64,000 nt of DNA from Streptomyces taklimakanensis (GCF_009709575.1 NZ_WIXO01000001.1:620001-684000), one strand, 5' to 3'; positions 51,225 through 59,216 are shown, counted from the stretch's first letter. The notes: generated from the sequence alone by a model not told the origin. Numbers and translations are program-made.

Positions 51225-52004
51225 TCAGCCGTTGGTGAAGCCGCCGTCGACGGGCACCACGGCGCCGGTCAGGAAGGGGGAGCGGTCACTGCACAGCCAG
51301 GCGGCCGCCTGGGCGATCTCCTCGGGCGCCGCGATCCTGCCCTGCGGTGTGACACCGACGACCGCGTCCCGCAGACCCGGGTTGCGGCCGAACCAGTCCT
51401 CGGTGATCTCGCTGCGGGTGGCCCCGGGCGCGACCGCGTTGACCCGGATGCCGCGCGCCGCGTACTCGCCCGCCGCCGCCCTGGTCAGTCCCACGACGGC
51501 GTGCTTCGCGGCCACGTAGGGCGCCGCGGCGGGGATCGCCACCAACCCTCCCACGCTGGCCGTGTTGACCACGGCCCCGCCACCGCCGTCCAGCATCGCG
51601 GCGATCTCGTGCCGCAGGCAGTTCCAGAGCCCGCGCACGTTGGTGTCCATCACCGTGTCGTACACGACGTCGTCCATGAGGTGGAGCGGCGTCTGGTCAC
51701 CGCCCACGCCCGCGTTGTTGAACGCCGCGTCCAGCCGTCCGTACCGTTCGACGGCGTGCCGCACGGCGCGCGCGGTGTCCTCGGGGCGCGTCACGTCCGT
51801 CACCACGTACGAGGCTTCGTGTCCGTCGTCGCGCAGGTCCCGCACGAGCCCGGCCAGCCGCTCCTCCCGACGGGCGGCGAGGACGACGGCGGCCCCCTCG
51901 CGGGCGAAGACGTGGGCGGCGGCGGCACCTATGCCACTGCTGGCCCCGGTGACGAGGGCCACTTTGTCGCTCAGCAGTCGGTGCGACCGGTGGATGTCCG
52001 TCAC
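51225..52004 (-). CDS. Short-chain dehydrogenase/reductase
   Basis: A 259-residue SDR: TGASSGIGAAAAHVF cofactor motif, FNNAGVGGDQ, VVNTASVGGL, YVAAKHAVVGLTRAAAG and a closing LTGAVVPVDGGF. Two in-frame GTG codons exist: 52010 overlaps the upstream stop, while 52004 has GGGAG at the better distance. It is co-transcribed with the flavin monooxygenase gene. Either aromatic tailoring or reduction of a butyrolactone precursor (as ScbB/BarS1 do) is possible; proximity to afsA leaves both open. Confidence 0.85.
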   Translation of the reverse strand: MTDIHRSHRLLSDKVALVTGASSGIGAAAAHVFAREGAAVVLAARREERLAGLVRDLRDDGHEASYVVTDVTRPEDTARAVRHAVERYGRLDAAFNNAGVGGDQTPLHLMDDVVYDTVMDTNVRGLWNCLRHEIAAMLDGGGGAVVNTASVGGLVAIPAAAPYVAAKHAVVGLTRAAAGEYAARGIRVNAVAPGATRSEITEDWFGRNPGLRDAVVGVTPQGRIAAPEEIAQAAAWLCSDRSPFLTGAVVPVDGGFTNG

Positions 52005-52006
52005 GG

Positions 52007-53596
52007 TCACACTCCCGGGGACGCGTCGGAACCCCGCGCGGCCGGTGTGCTCCGCCGGCCGGGAGGAGCGGCGCCGCCCCGGAGCGCCTCCTCCCGCGCG
52101 CCCTCGGCCGGTTCGCCGAACCAGAGCCGCAGCGCCGCGTGCAGTCCCTCGGTGCCGGACCCGCCGACCGGCGCGCTCCAGGCCGCGTAGCCGTCGGGGC
52201 GCAGCAGGATCGCGTCCGCGGGCGGTCCCCCCTCCGCGCGGGCCGTCACGACGTCCACCCGCCCGGCCCAGCCCTCGGCGGCCCGCCGCACATCCGCCCG
52301 GTCCGCCAGGTCGAGCAGCACCGGCCGTCCGGGACGCAGCAGCGCCGCCAGACCGGTCGTGCCCTCGGCCGTCCTCAGCGGTGTCTCCGGGACGAAACGC
52401 CCCGCCAGCGCGTCCGCGGGCCGCCCGACGTCGTAGACGATGTCCGACCCGCTGACCATGCCGGCCAGGTACGCGTTGACCTCGTCGACGCCCATGAGGT
52501 CGGTGAACAGTCGACGCAGCGCGTCGGTGGACGGATCGGGACGCATCAGCGCCACCTGGGCGCGGACGTTCTCCAACACCCGTGCCCCGACGGGGTGCCG
52601 TTCCGTGTGGTAGGTGTCGAGCAGCCCGGTCGGCGCGTCCCCCCGCACCCGGGCGGCCAGCTTCCACCCCAGGTTGACGGCGTCCTGCAGACCGGTGTTG
52701 AGTCCCTGGCCGCCGGCGGGGAAGTGCACGTGCGCGCTGTCCCCGGCCAACAGGACGCGTCCGACGCGGTAGTGCTCCGCCTGCAAAGCGGCGTCACCGA
52801 ACCGGGAGAGGTGACGGGGCGCGTCCATCTCGACGGGGTGGCCGGTGATCCGCTCGACCTCGGACCTGAACTCCTCGAAGGTGACCGGGGACCCGCGGTC
52901 GGGGTGCGGGCCGCGGAAGTCGTAGGTGCCGATGCGGCTGTGGCCCGCGGGGTCGACCCAGAAGATGGTCCAGCCGCGCGGGGTGCGGTTCCAGCCGCGC
53001 GGCGCGCCGTGGGGGTCGGCCAGCCGGACGTCCCCCATCAGGCAGGAGATCGTCGGCAGCGTGCCGGTGAAGGCGATGCCGGCCTTCTGCCGCACCACGC
53101 TGCGGGCCCCGTCGCAGCCCACCACCCAGCTCGCCCGTACCGGCCGCTCCTCGTGCCGCCCGCGGCGAACCGTCACCTCGACGTGCCGGTCGTCCTCCCG
53201 TACGTCGGTCACCTCGGCGCCCCGCACCACCTGCGCGCCCAACCGGACGGCGCGCTGGGCGAAGACCGCCTCCGCGTAGGCCTGCGGGCTGCCGACCAGC
53301 GCGGGGAACTCCTCGACCACCGGGGCCAGATCGAGGTGCGGTAGACCACCGAAGTGGAACGGCACGTGCCGTTGCGGCGCCCGCCCGGCCACGTACCGGC
53401 CCGGTTGCACGGCCTCCAGCAGCCCGCGCCGGTGCAACGACTGCGCGGTCCTGGCGTGCAGGGTCCCCGCCTTCGACTCGCCCGAGGGCTTCACCTCCTT
53501 CTCCAGTACGGTCGTACGGACCCCGTGCAGGGCCAGTTCGCCGGCCAGCAGCATGCCGACCGGCCCGCCCCCCACGATCACCACGTCCGCGTCCAC
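52007..53596 (-). CDS. FAD-dependent aromatic hydroxylase (PgaE/MhpA type)
   Basis: A 529-residue class A flavin monooxygenase with a C-terminal thioredoxin-like domain. Motifs are VVIVGGGPVGMLLAGELALH, the DG-type VVGCDGARSVVRQKAGI and the GD motif VLLAGDSAHVHFPAGGQGLN. The family hydroxylates phenolic rings in polyketide and catabolic pathways. Here no polyketide is present, so the substrate may be an aminophenol or quinone intermediate. The GTG at 53596 lies behind GAGAGGAG. Its stop overlaps the SDR start region. Confidence 0.88.
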   Translation of the reverse strand: MDADVVIVGGGPVGMLLAGELALHGVRTTVLEKEVKPSGESKAGTLHARTAQSLHRRGLLEAVQPGRYVAGRAPQRHVPFHFGGLPHLDLAPVVEEFPALVGSPQAYAEAVFAQRAVRLGAQVVRGAEVTDVREDDRHVEVTVRRGRHEERPVRASWVVGCDGARSVVRQKAGIAFTGTLPTISCLMGDVRLADPHGAPRGWNRTPRGWTIFWVDPAGHSRIGTYDFRGPHPDRGSPVTFEEFRSEVERITGHPVEMDAPRHLSRFGDAALQAEHYRVGRVLLAGDSAHVHFPAGGQGLNTGLQDAVNLGWKLAARVRGDAPTGLLDTYHTERHPVGARVLENVRAQVALMRPDPSTDALRRLFTDLMGVDEVNAYLAGMVSGSDIVYDVGRPADALAGRFVPETPLRTAEGTTGLAALLRPGRPVLLDLADRADVRRAAEGWAGRVDVVTARAEGGPPADAILLRPDGYAAWSAPVGGSGTEGLHAALRLWFGEPAEGAREEALRGGAAPPGRRSTPAARGSDASPGV

Positions 53597-53649
53597 TGCC
53601 GCCGGACTCCTCTCCCTGTCGAGCTGTTCCTGTGGTCGGGCCGGCGCCG

Positions 53650-54852
53650 TCAGACGATCTGCAGGTGGTCGTCGCTCGGCCGGTCGACCGCCTGGTCGTG
53701 CGCGGCGGACAGGGTCACGATGCCCTGCGCCACGGCGCTGAGGGTGATGTGCCGGTGCCAGCCTCCGAAGGTGCGCCCCTCGAAGTCCATCGCACCGACC
53801 TTGGTGCTGATCTCCGCGAAGTCCCGGTCGACGCGTTCGCTGAGGCGGCCCAGGCGCACGACGAGCTCGAACGGCACCTCGGTCATGTTCGACAGCCACA
53901 GCTCCCGCGCCCTGCGCTCCCCCGGCCGCCGGACGCCGACCAGCCGCAGCGGCGGGGTCCCGGCTCCGGGCGGCAGCACGACGTCGGTGCCGGTGATCCG
54001 GGCGCCCCGGTCGGCCGGGCCGACACGGCCGACCCACCGGGCCGGACGCCCGCCGCGGATCGCCCCCTCGGCGAGGTGCTGCGCCGTTATCAACCGGACC
54101 GCCCTGCCCTCCCGCGCGGCACTCCACGAGATCAGCCGCGTGGCACCACCGATCCGCAGCACGAAGGGGATCTCCGCCGCCGACAGGGTCCGGGCCAACG
54201 CCCCCGCGTCCTCCTCACGGGCGTCCACGATCACCGGACGGGGCCGCAGCGACCACCCCCGCGTCAACTCCAGCGCCACCGCCGCCGCGGACGGGACCTC
54301 CCCTTCGTCGGCGTCGACCCACTCCGGGATCTCCGCGCGCCGCCTGCGCCCGGCATCGGTGAGCCACTCCCCGGACAACCGCAGCCGCCAGTTGACCGGG
54401 GCGCTCTGTGTGTCACCGGTCAGCCAGACGCCGTACGAACGCTGGCTGTTGACGACGCGTCCGAGGCGTGGGACGAGCGATTCGGTCACTCCGACGGTGT
54501 GTTCGCCCGTCTTGAGGACCACCATCGGCTTCACCACCCACCCCAGCGGGTCGAGCGCCCGGTCCAGATCCGCGGCCAGTGCCTTGCGCACCGGTCCCCA
54601 GTCCCACGACGACTTGCTGATGAAGTGCTGCAGTCGCTGCTCGGCCGCGCCGCCTCCGGCCGTCGCCGCTATCGAGCGCATCGACTTGCGACTGGTGAGC
54701 GACAGCAACCCGGAGATGTACAGCTCGCCGTTCTCCCGCTGGTCGCGGCGTGGCAGCGATATCAGCATCCGCCGGCTGTACTCGGTGACGAAGTCGTCGG
54801 CGACCTCGCTCCAGACGATCTCGTGCGTTCTGTGGAAGCGGTCTAAGACCAC
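53650..54852 (-). CDS. Transposase-derived (IS701-like) protein, probably domesticated
   Basis: A 400-residue protein aligned in outline with IS701-type DDE transposases: RRDQRENGELYISGLLSLTS, the N-terminal segment, then SWDWGPVRKAL. At the position of the first catalytic aspartate (usual motif I-D-D-T-G-x-x-K-K-G-x-H-S-V-G) it has MVVLKTGEHTVGV (residues 110-122), lacking the Asp. A later PVIVDAREEDAG keeps a possible second one. No terminal inverted repeats are seen. It starts with GTG after GGGAGGG and has a TetR-type operator 85 bp upstream. A DNA-binding regulatory role in the cluster is the best guess; a decayed insertion sequence is the alternative. Confidence 0.7.
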   Translation of the reverse strand: MVLDRFHRTHEIVWSEVADDFVTEYSRRMLISLPRRDQRENGELYISGLLSLTSRKSMRSIAATAGGGAAEQRLQHFISKSSWDWGPVRKALAADLDRALDPLGWVVKPMVVLKTGEHTVGVTESLVPRLGRVVNSQRSYGVWLTGDTQSAPVNWRLRLSGEWLTDAGRRRRAEIPEWVDADEGEVPSAAAVALELTRGWSLRPRPVIVDAREEDAGALARTLSAAEIPFVLRIGGATRLISWSAAREGRAVRLITAQHLAEGAIRGGRPARWVGRVGPADRGARITGTDVVLPPGAGTPPLRLVGVRRPGERRARELWLSNMTEVPFELVVRLGRLSERVDRDFAEISTKVGAMDFEGRTFGGWHRHITLSAVAQGIVTLSAAHDQAVDRPSDDHLQIV

Positions 54853-54936
54853 GACGAGAATCCCTCCCCCGGACACCGGATCCAGTCGTCCCACCACGCT
54901 GGATCAGGAGCCCCCTTGTCCGTTGGCGGGCTCTAG

Positions 54937-54953
54937 TTGAACATACGTTTTGG
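54937..54953. promoter_or_regulatory. Second TTGAAC-TACG operator, upstream of the transposase-derived gene
   Basis: TTGAACATACGTTTTGG shares 13 of 17 bases with the site at 44420-44436. Its ACATACG part resembles half-sites of Streptomyces butyrolactone autoregulatory elements. It lies 85 bp ahead of the GTG of the transposase-derived gene. Confidence 0.5.
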
Positions 54954-55054
54954 ATTTTGACCACGGTCATCCGCTTCACGCGCCCCTCCGGGGCGGCCTC
55001 GGGTCCCGGGCGGGACCGTCTCCCATGGCCGTCCGGTGCGTGCGTACCTGCTGG

Positions 55055-55068
55055 TGAGAGCGCTTTCC
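55055..55068. promoter_or_regulatory. CebR/LacI-like box 1 (imperfect)
   Basis: TGAGAGCGCTTTCC differs at three positions from the 14-bp CebR consensus TGGGAGCGCTCCCA but keeps the GAGCGCT core. It lies in the 556-bp gene-free gap between the transposase-derived gene and the protease. Confidence 0.45.
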
Positions 55069-55108
55069 CGCGATGTTTTCGCCTGTCGCCCACAGGTCGA
55101 CGACCTCA

Positions 55109-55122
55109 TGGGAGCGCTCCCG
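55109..55122. promoter_or_regulatory. CebR/LacI-like box 2
   Basis: TGGGAGCGCTCCCG matches the CebR consensus at 13 of 14 positions. It lies 158 bp upstream of the presumed -35 of the protease gene, a distance compatible with looping. Confidence 0.65.
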
Positions 55123-55266
55123 TGTCGAGCGCGGGAAGCGTACCGACCGCGGCCGGTACCAAACCGACCGTTCAATTCACAACAGGTTCATAATCCAGCC
55201 AACTCCGCCTCGGAGAATCGACCACCGCGAGGGGATGGAGCCCGGCTCCGCCCCTCCCTGTTGGTA

Positions 55267-55296
55267 TGGACATGACCTCGGCGGCGCCCCTAGAGT
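55267..55296 (+). promoter_or_regulatory. Promoter of the serine protease gene
   Basis: TGGACA, 18 bases, TAGAGT match a housekeeping-type promoter. The predicted start near 55303 lies just before a LacI-like palindrome, so the operator would block elongation or initiation. The leader to the ATG is about 105 nt. A second -10-like CATAAT lies at 55189-55194. Confidence 0.55.
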
Positions 55297-55310
55297 CTCC
55301 CCGAACCCGC

Positions 55311-55324
55311 TGAGAGCGCTCTCA
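55311..55324. promoter_or_regulatory. CebR/LacI-like box 3 (perfect palindrome)
   Basis: TGAGAGCGCTCTCA is a perfect 14-bp palindrome with the LacI-family central CG, positioned about +8 to +21 relative to the predicted transcription start of the protease gene. Confidence 0.65.
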
Positions 55325-55408
55325 CTACCTCGTCCCTCTCAGCGCCCCTCCGTCGACCGACCCCACCCCGGCCCCTCCGGCCGGGCGACAGTGAACGGAG
55401 AAACCGTC

Positions 55409-56572
55409 ATGAGACGTACTTCCGGTGTGCGCACCGCCCTGTCCGCGCTCCTGGTGCTCGGCACCCTGACCGCCGCGGGCACCGGCCTGTCCACCGCCGT
55501 CGCGGCCCCCTCCTCCCCCTCCGCCGAACCCGCCCCCGCCCTGGTGGACGCCATGGAACGCGACCTGGGCCTGACCGAGCACGAGGCCCGGGAGCGGCTG
55601 CGCCGGGAGGCGCGGGCCGCCGAGATCGCGCCCCGGGCCGAGAAGGCGGCCGGCGCCGCCTTCGGCGGTTCCTGGTTCGACACCCGGTCCGGAGAGCTGG
55701 TCGTCGGCGTGACCAGCCGCGACAAGGCCGACGAGGTGCGTCGGACCGGGGCCGCCCCCCGGGTCGTCGAGCACAGCGAGAAGGAGCTGGAAGCCGCCAA
55801 GGAGCGGCTCGACGCCCACGCCGAGGAGGAGTCCGCCCCCTCCGGGGTGAGCAGTTGGCATGTCGACCCCCGGTCCAACAGCGTGGTGGTCAACCTGGTC
55901 GAGGGGACCGAACGCGACGGCGCCGTGCGCGCCTTCCTCGACGAAGCGCGCGAGGCCGGCCCGGTGACCGTCCGCGAGAGCGCCGGCGAGGCGCCGCGCA
56001 CCTTCGCCGCCGGTGTCGTCGGCGGCGACCCGTACTACACCGGCAACGCCCGGTGCTCCATAGGCTTCTCGGTGCACGGCGGCTTCGTCACCGCCGGGCA
56101 CTGCGGCCGGGCCGGCGACTCGGTGCGCGGCTGGGACGGCTCCCAGATGGGGCACTTCCAGGGTTCGTCCTTCCCCGGCAACGACTACGCCTTCGTGAGC
56201 ACCGGCCACGGCTGGTGGACGGTGCCGGTGGTGCTGGGCTGGGGGAAGACCTCCGATGTGCTGGTGCGCGGCTCGGCCGAGGCCCCGGTGGGCGCCTCGA
56301 TCTGCCGTTCGGGCTCCACCACCCAGTGGCACTGCGGTCAGGTGCTGGCCAAGAACGAGACGGTCAACTACAGCCAGGGCGCCGTCCACCAGATGACCAA
56401 GACCAGCGTCTGCGCCGAGCCCGGCGACTCCGGTGGCTCGTTCATCAGCGGCGACCAGGCCCAGGGCGTGACGTCGGGCGGCTGGGGCAACTGCTCCGGC
56501 GGCGGCGAGACCTGGTTCCAGCCGGTCAACGAGATCCTGTCGGTGTACGGCCTGACGCTGCACACCGCCTGA
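55409..56572 (+). CDS. Secreted S1 family serine protease, streptogrisin/alpha-lytic type
   Basis: A 387-residue preproprotease. A Sec signal (ALSALLVLGTLTAAGTGL, cleavage after AVA near residue 33) is followed by a propeptide of about 170 residues containing the alpha-lytic-type prodomain (RDLGLTEHEARERLRREARA). The mature chymotrypsin-fold domain begins around residue 202 (AAGVVGGDPYY). The triad is His231 (VTAGHCG), Asp259 (PGNDYAF) and Ser341 (EPGDSGGSF). Six cysteines can form disulfides. It is an extracellular nutrient-scavenging protease. Three LacI-like boxes upstream suggest carbohydrate-linked control. Confidence 0.95.
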   Translation: MRRTSGVRTALSALLVLGTLTAAGTGLSTAVAAPSSPSAEPAPALVDAMERDLGLTEHEARERLRREARAAEIAPRAEKAAGAAFGGSWFDTRSGELVVGVTSRDKADEVRRTGAAPRVVEHSEKELEAAKERLDAHAEEESAPSGVSSWHVDPRSNSVVVNLVEGTERDGAVRAFLDEAREAGPVTVRESAGEAPRTFAAGVVGGDPYYTGNARCSIGFSVHGGFVTAGHCGRAGDSVRGWDGSQMGHFQGSSFPGNDYAFVSTGHGWWTVPVVLGWGKTSDVLVRGSAEAPVGASICRSGSTTQWHCGQVLAKNETVNYSQGAVHQMTKTSVCAEPGDSGGSFISGDQAQGVTSGGWGNCSGGGETWFQPVNEILSVYGLTLHTA

Positions 56573-56611
56573 CGCCTCCCCGCACCGCGCACCGGGGGGT
56601 GCGCACCCGGT

Positions 56612-56687
56612 GGGCCGCCCGGTGCGACCGGGCGGCCCGCCTCGGACGTGGGCGCGCTCGGCCCCACCCGAGCGCGCCCACGTCCGA
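56612..56687 (+). terminator. Tandem hairpins after the protease gene
   Basis: Two consecutive inverted repeats follow the stop: 56612-56638 (12-bp arms, 3-nt loop) and 56642-56687 (20-bp perfect arms, 6-nt loop). Together they should terminate strongly and separate the protease from the cold-shock gene. Confidence 0.85.
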
Positions 56688-56725
56688 CCGCTCACGTCCG
56701 GGGCCCCTCCGGAGCGGGAGTGTGC

Positions 56726-56896
56726 TAGGTTGGATCACGTTGCAGTTTTGGTACCCATGAACCTGTGTGCGCCTGACGGTAGTGACCTTCAGGCGTCTTT
56801 GTTTTTTCCGGCTCTTCCGGCGGGGTCTCAACGCGGCGACACGGAGATCCGCACGGTGCGGATCTCCCGCACTGCCCCTGTATGGAGGAGAAAGAC
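56726..56896 (+). promoter_or_regulatory. Promoter and structured leader of the cold-shock gene
   Basis: A -10-like TAGGTT (56726-56731) predicts a leader of about 158 nt. It contains a 7-bp hairpin (CGCCTGA 56770-56776 with TCAGGCG 56789-56795) followed closely by a T-rich tract, which looks like an intrinsic terminator or attenuator. A second 11-bp hairpin (56843-56853 with 56857-56867, loop CGG) lies about 15 nt before the GGAGGAG ribosome-binding site. Such a leader could regulate by temperature or by binding of the cold-shock protein itself. Confidence 0.6.
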
Positions 56897-57100
56897 ATGG
56901 CCACCGGTACCGTGAAGTGGTTCAACAGCGAAAAGGGCTTCGGCTTCATCGAGCAGGACGGCGGCGGCGCCGACGTCTTCGCCCACTACTCGAACATCGC
57001 CACCCAGGGCTTCCGTGAGCTCCAGGAGGGCCAGAAGGTCACCTTCGACGTCACGCAGGGCCAGAAGGGCCCGCAGGCGGAGAACATCGTCCCGGCCTGA
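56897..57100 (+). CDS. cspA: Cold-shock domain protein
   Basis: A 67-residue single cold-shock domain, the normal length. The RNA-binding motifs RNP1 (KGFGFIEQ) and RNP2 (VFAHYS) are intact, within [18 protein letters not shown] and [18 protein letters not shown]. It binds single-stranded nucleic acids and prevents mRNA secondary structure. It has a strong GGAGGAG ribosome-binding site, a long structured leader and its own 21-bp-stem terminator, so it is expressed alone. Confidence 0.96.
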   Translation: MATGTVKWFNSEKGFGFIEQDGGGADVFAHYSNIATQGFRELQEGQKVTFDVTQGQKGPQAENIVPA

Positions 57101-57129
57101 ACGCCGCGACGCTCCTGAACACACAGCAC

Positions 57130-57174
57130 CACAGAGCCGGGGCCCGCACCATGGGTGCGGGCCCCGGCTCTGTG
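57130..57174 (+). terminator. Terminator of the cold-shock gene
   Basis: A perfect 21-bp-arm hairpin with a three-base ATG loop begins 30 bp after the stop codon. It has no T-run. Confidence 0.85.
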
Positions 57175-57392
57175 CCGTGTCCGCGGACACCGGCGCACCG
57201 CCGTTTCGCGCACACGGACTCCCCGTGCCGCACCGCGGCCCGGCGCACGCGGCCCCGACGACGACCGCACGGCTTCCCCGCCGCCCGGCGGCGGGACCCG
57301 ATTCATCTCCCCGGCTCGTTCCCACGATGCTCCGCCCGGTTCCACCGCGGGGTCTTCCTCGGCACGCGCCGCCCCGAGGAAGGTTCTTCCCC

Positions 57393-58886
57393 ATGACATC
57401 CCCCGTCCGCTCCCCCCGTTCCCCCCGCCGTCGCCCGGCCCGCTCCGGCGCCCCCGCGCGGCAGTCCGCGCCGTCCCGGAACCGCGGCCGCTCCGGCGCC
57501 CCGCGGCGCGAGGAACCCACCACACCGACCGGAACGCCCGGTCTGCCCCCGGTAACCTCGTTCGCCGAGCTCGACATGCCCGCCGCCCTGCTGGAGACGC
57601 TCGGTCGGCAGGGCGTCACCGTGCCGTTCCCCATCCAGGCGGCCACCCTGCCCGACTCGTTGACCGGCCGCGACGTGCTGGGCCGTGGACGGACCGGCTC
57701 GGGCAAGACCCTCGCCTTCGGGCTGGCCCTGCTCGCCCGCACCGCCGGCCAGCGCGCCGAGCCGGGTCGCCCGCTGGCCCTGGTGCTGGTGCCCACCCGG
57801 GAGCTGGCCCAGCAGGTCACCGAAGCCCTGACGCCGTACGCCCGGGCCGTGCGCCTGCGGGTGGCCACCGTCGTGGGCGGCCTGTCGATCGGCCGCCAGG
57901 CCGCCGTGCTCAAGGACGGCGCCGAGGTGGTCGTCGCCACCCCCGGACGGCTGCGGGACCTGGTCGAGCGCCGTCACTGCCGGCTGGACGAGGTGCGGAC
58001 CACCGTCCTGGACGAGGCCGACCAGATGGCCGACATGGGCTTCCTTCCGCAGGTCACCGATCTGCTGGACCGGGTGCGCCCCGACGGCCAGCGGATGTTG
58101 TTCTCCGCCACCTTGGACCGCGACGTGGACCGGCTGGTGCGGCGCTTCCTGTCCGACCCGGTGGTCCACTCGGTGGACCCTCCGGCGGGTGCCGTCACCA
58201 CGATGGAACACCACATCCTGCGGGTGAGCGTCGACGACAAGAACGCCACCACCGCGCGCATCGCCGCCCGTGACGGTCGCGTGATCATGTTCGTGCACAC
58301 CAAGCGCGCCGTCGACCGCCTGGTCAGGCGCCTGCTGGCCAGTGGTGTGCGGGCCGGCGCGCTGCACGGCGGCAAGTCGCAGAACCAGCGCAACCGCACG
58401 CTGGAACAGTTCAGAGCCGGACAGGCCACCGTCCTGGTGGCCACCAACGTCGCCGCCCGCGGCATCCACGTCGACAGCCTCGACCTGGTCGTCAACGTGG
58501 ATCCGCCCGTCGACCACAAGGACTACCTGCACCGCGGCGGTCGCACCGCCCGGGCCGGCGAGTCCGGCCGGGTCGTCACCCTCGTCCTGCCCGACCAGCG
58601 CCGGGAGGTCGACCGCATGGTGGCCGCCGCCGGTGTGTCGCCGCGGGTCACCCCGGTCCGCTCCACCGGCGAGGAACTCGTCCTCATCACCGGGGCGAGG
58701 GAGCCCTCCGGCGTCCCCGTCACCCTTCCCGCGCCGGAACCCGAGCGGAACCGGCGCGAGGCGTCCGGTGCCCGGGGCCGTTCCCGTCGTCCCGCGCGCG
58801 GCCGCCGTACGCCCGCCCCCGGCGCCGAGCGACACGGACGCGGCCGGACCCCCCGTTCGGCCAAGGGCTCGCGCGGCGCCTCGTGA
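57393..58886 (+). CDS. DEAD-box RNA helicase
   Basis: A 497-residue DEAD-box ATPase. Visible motifs are Q (FPIQAATLPDSL), I (GRTGSGKT), Ia (VPTRELAQQV), II (VLDEADQMADMGF), III (FSATLDR), IV (IMFVHTKRAVD), V (VATNVAARGIHVDSLDLV) and VI (YLHRGGRTARAG). The N-terminal 55 and C-terminal 70 residues are Arg/Pro/Gly-rich, probably RNA-binding tails. Such helicases often act with cold-shock proteins in RNA unfolding, which fits the upstream cspA-type gene. GAGGAAGG precedes the ATG. An in-frame upstream extension exists but lacks coding character. Confidence 0.94.
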   Translation: MTSPVRSPRSPRRRPARSGAPARQSAPSRNRGRSGAPRREEPTTPTGTPGLPPVTSFAELDMPAALLETLGRQGVTVPFPIQAATLPDSLTGRDVLGRGRTGSGKTLAFGLALLARTAGQRAEPGRPLALVLVPTRELAQQVTEALTPYARAVRLRVATVVGGLSIGRQAAVLKDGAEVVVATPGRLRDLVERRHCRLDEVRTTVLDEADQMADMGFLPQVTDLLDRVRPDGQRMLFSATLDRDVDRLVRRFLSDPVVHSVDPPAGAVTTMEHHILRVSVDDKNATTARIAARDGRVIMFVHTKRAVDRLVRRLLASGVRAGALHGGKSQNQRNRTLEQFRAGQATVLVATNVAARGIHVDSLDLVVNVDPPVDHKDYLHRGGRTARAGESGRVVTLVLPDQRREVDRMVAAAGVSPRVTPVRSTGEELVLITGAREPSGVPVTLPAPEPERNRREASGARGRSRRPARGRRTPAPGAERHGRGRTPRSAKGSRGAS

Positions 58887-58927
58887 CACCGCTCCTCCCC
58901 GACCCTCCGCGTCCACCGTTCCACCGT

Positions 58928-58953
58928 GAATGCCTCCCGGGGCCGCCGGGTAC
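58928..58953 (+). promoter_or_regulatory. SigB-type promoter for the DUF2795 gene
   Basis: GAAT-N16-GGGTAC, ending 34 bp before the ATG of the DUF2795 gene, fits the SigB consensus used at the left end of the window. Confidence 0.6.
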
Positions 58954-58987
58954 CCAGACGGCCCACACGAGAACCGGGAGGTGTTCC

Positions 58988-59185
58988 ATGGGCAAGCTCG
59001 ACAACCCCATCGAACTGCAGAAGGCACTGGGCGGCGTGGACTATCCCACCGACCGCGCGTCGCTGGTGGAGCACGCCAAGAAGAAGGGCGCGAAGGAAGA
59101 GGTGGTCAAGGAGCTCTCCTCGCTGAAGGAGGACCGCTTCGACGGTCCGGACGACGTCAGCAAGGCGGTCTTCGGCAAGGGCTGA
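58988..59185 (+). CDS. DUF2795 domain-containing protein
   Basis: A 65-residue protein with the DUF2795 pattern: PIELQKALGGVDYPTDRASL, then VEHAKKKGAKEEVVKELSSL and a final DRFDGPDDVSKAVFGKG. The family is small, soluble and often stress-associated in Actinobacteria; its function is unknown. The ATG follows CGGGAGGTGTTCC. A SigB-type promoter immediately upstream makes it a likely member of the stress regulon. Confidence 0.9.
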   Translation: MGKLDNPIELQKALGGVDYPTDRASLVEHAKKKGAKEEVVKELSSLKEDRFDGPDDVSKAVFGKG

Positions 59186-59216
59186 GCCCCACCGGACGGC
59201 CGCCGAGGCAGCCGTC

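Noticed and set aside
53650..54852. Active insertion sequence
   Set aside because: No terminal inverted repeats or target duplication are visible, the first catalytic Asp position is substituted, and no second copy is present in the window.
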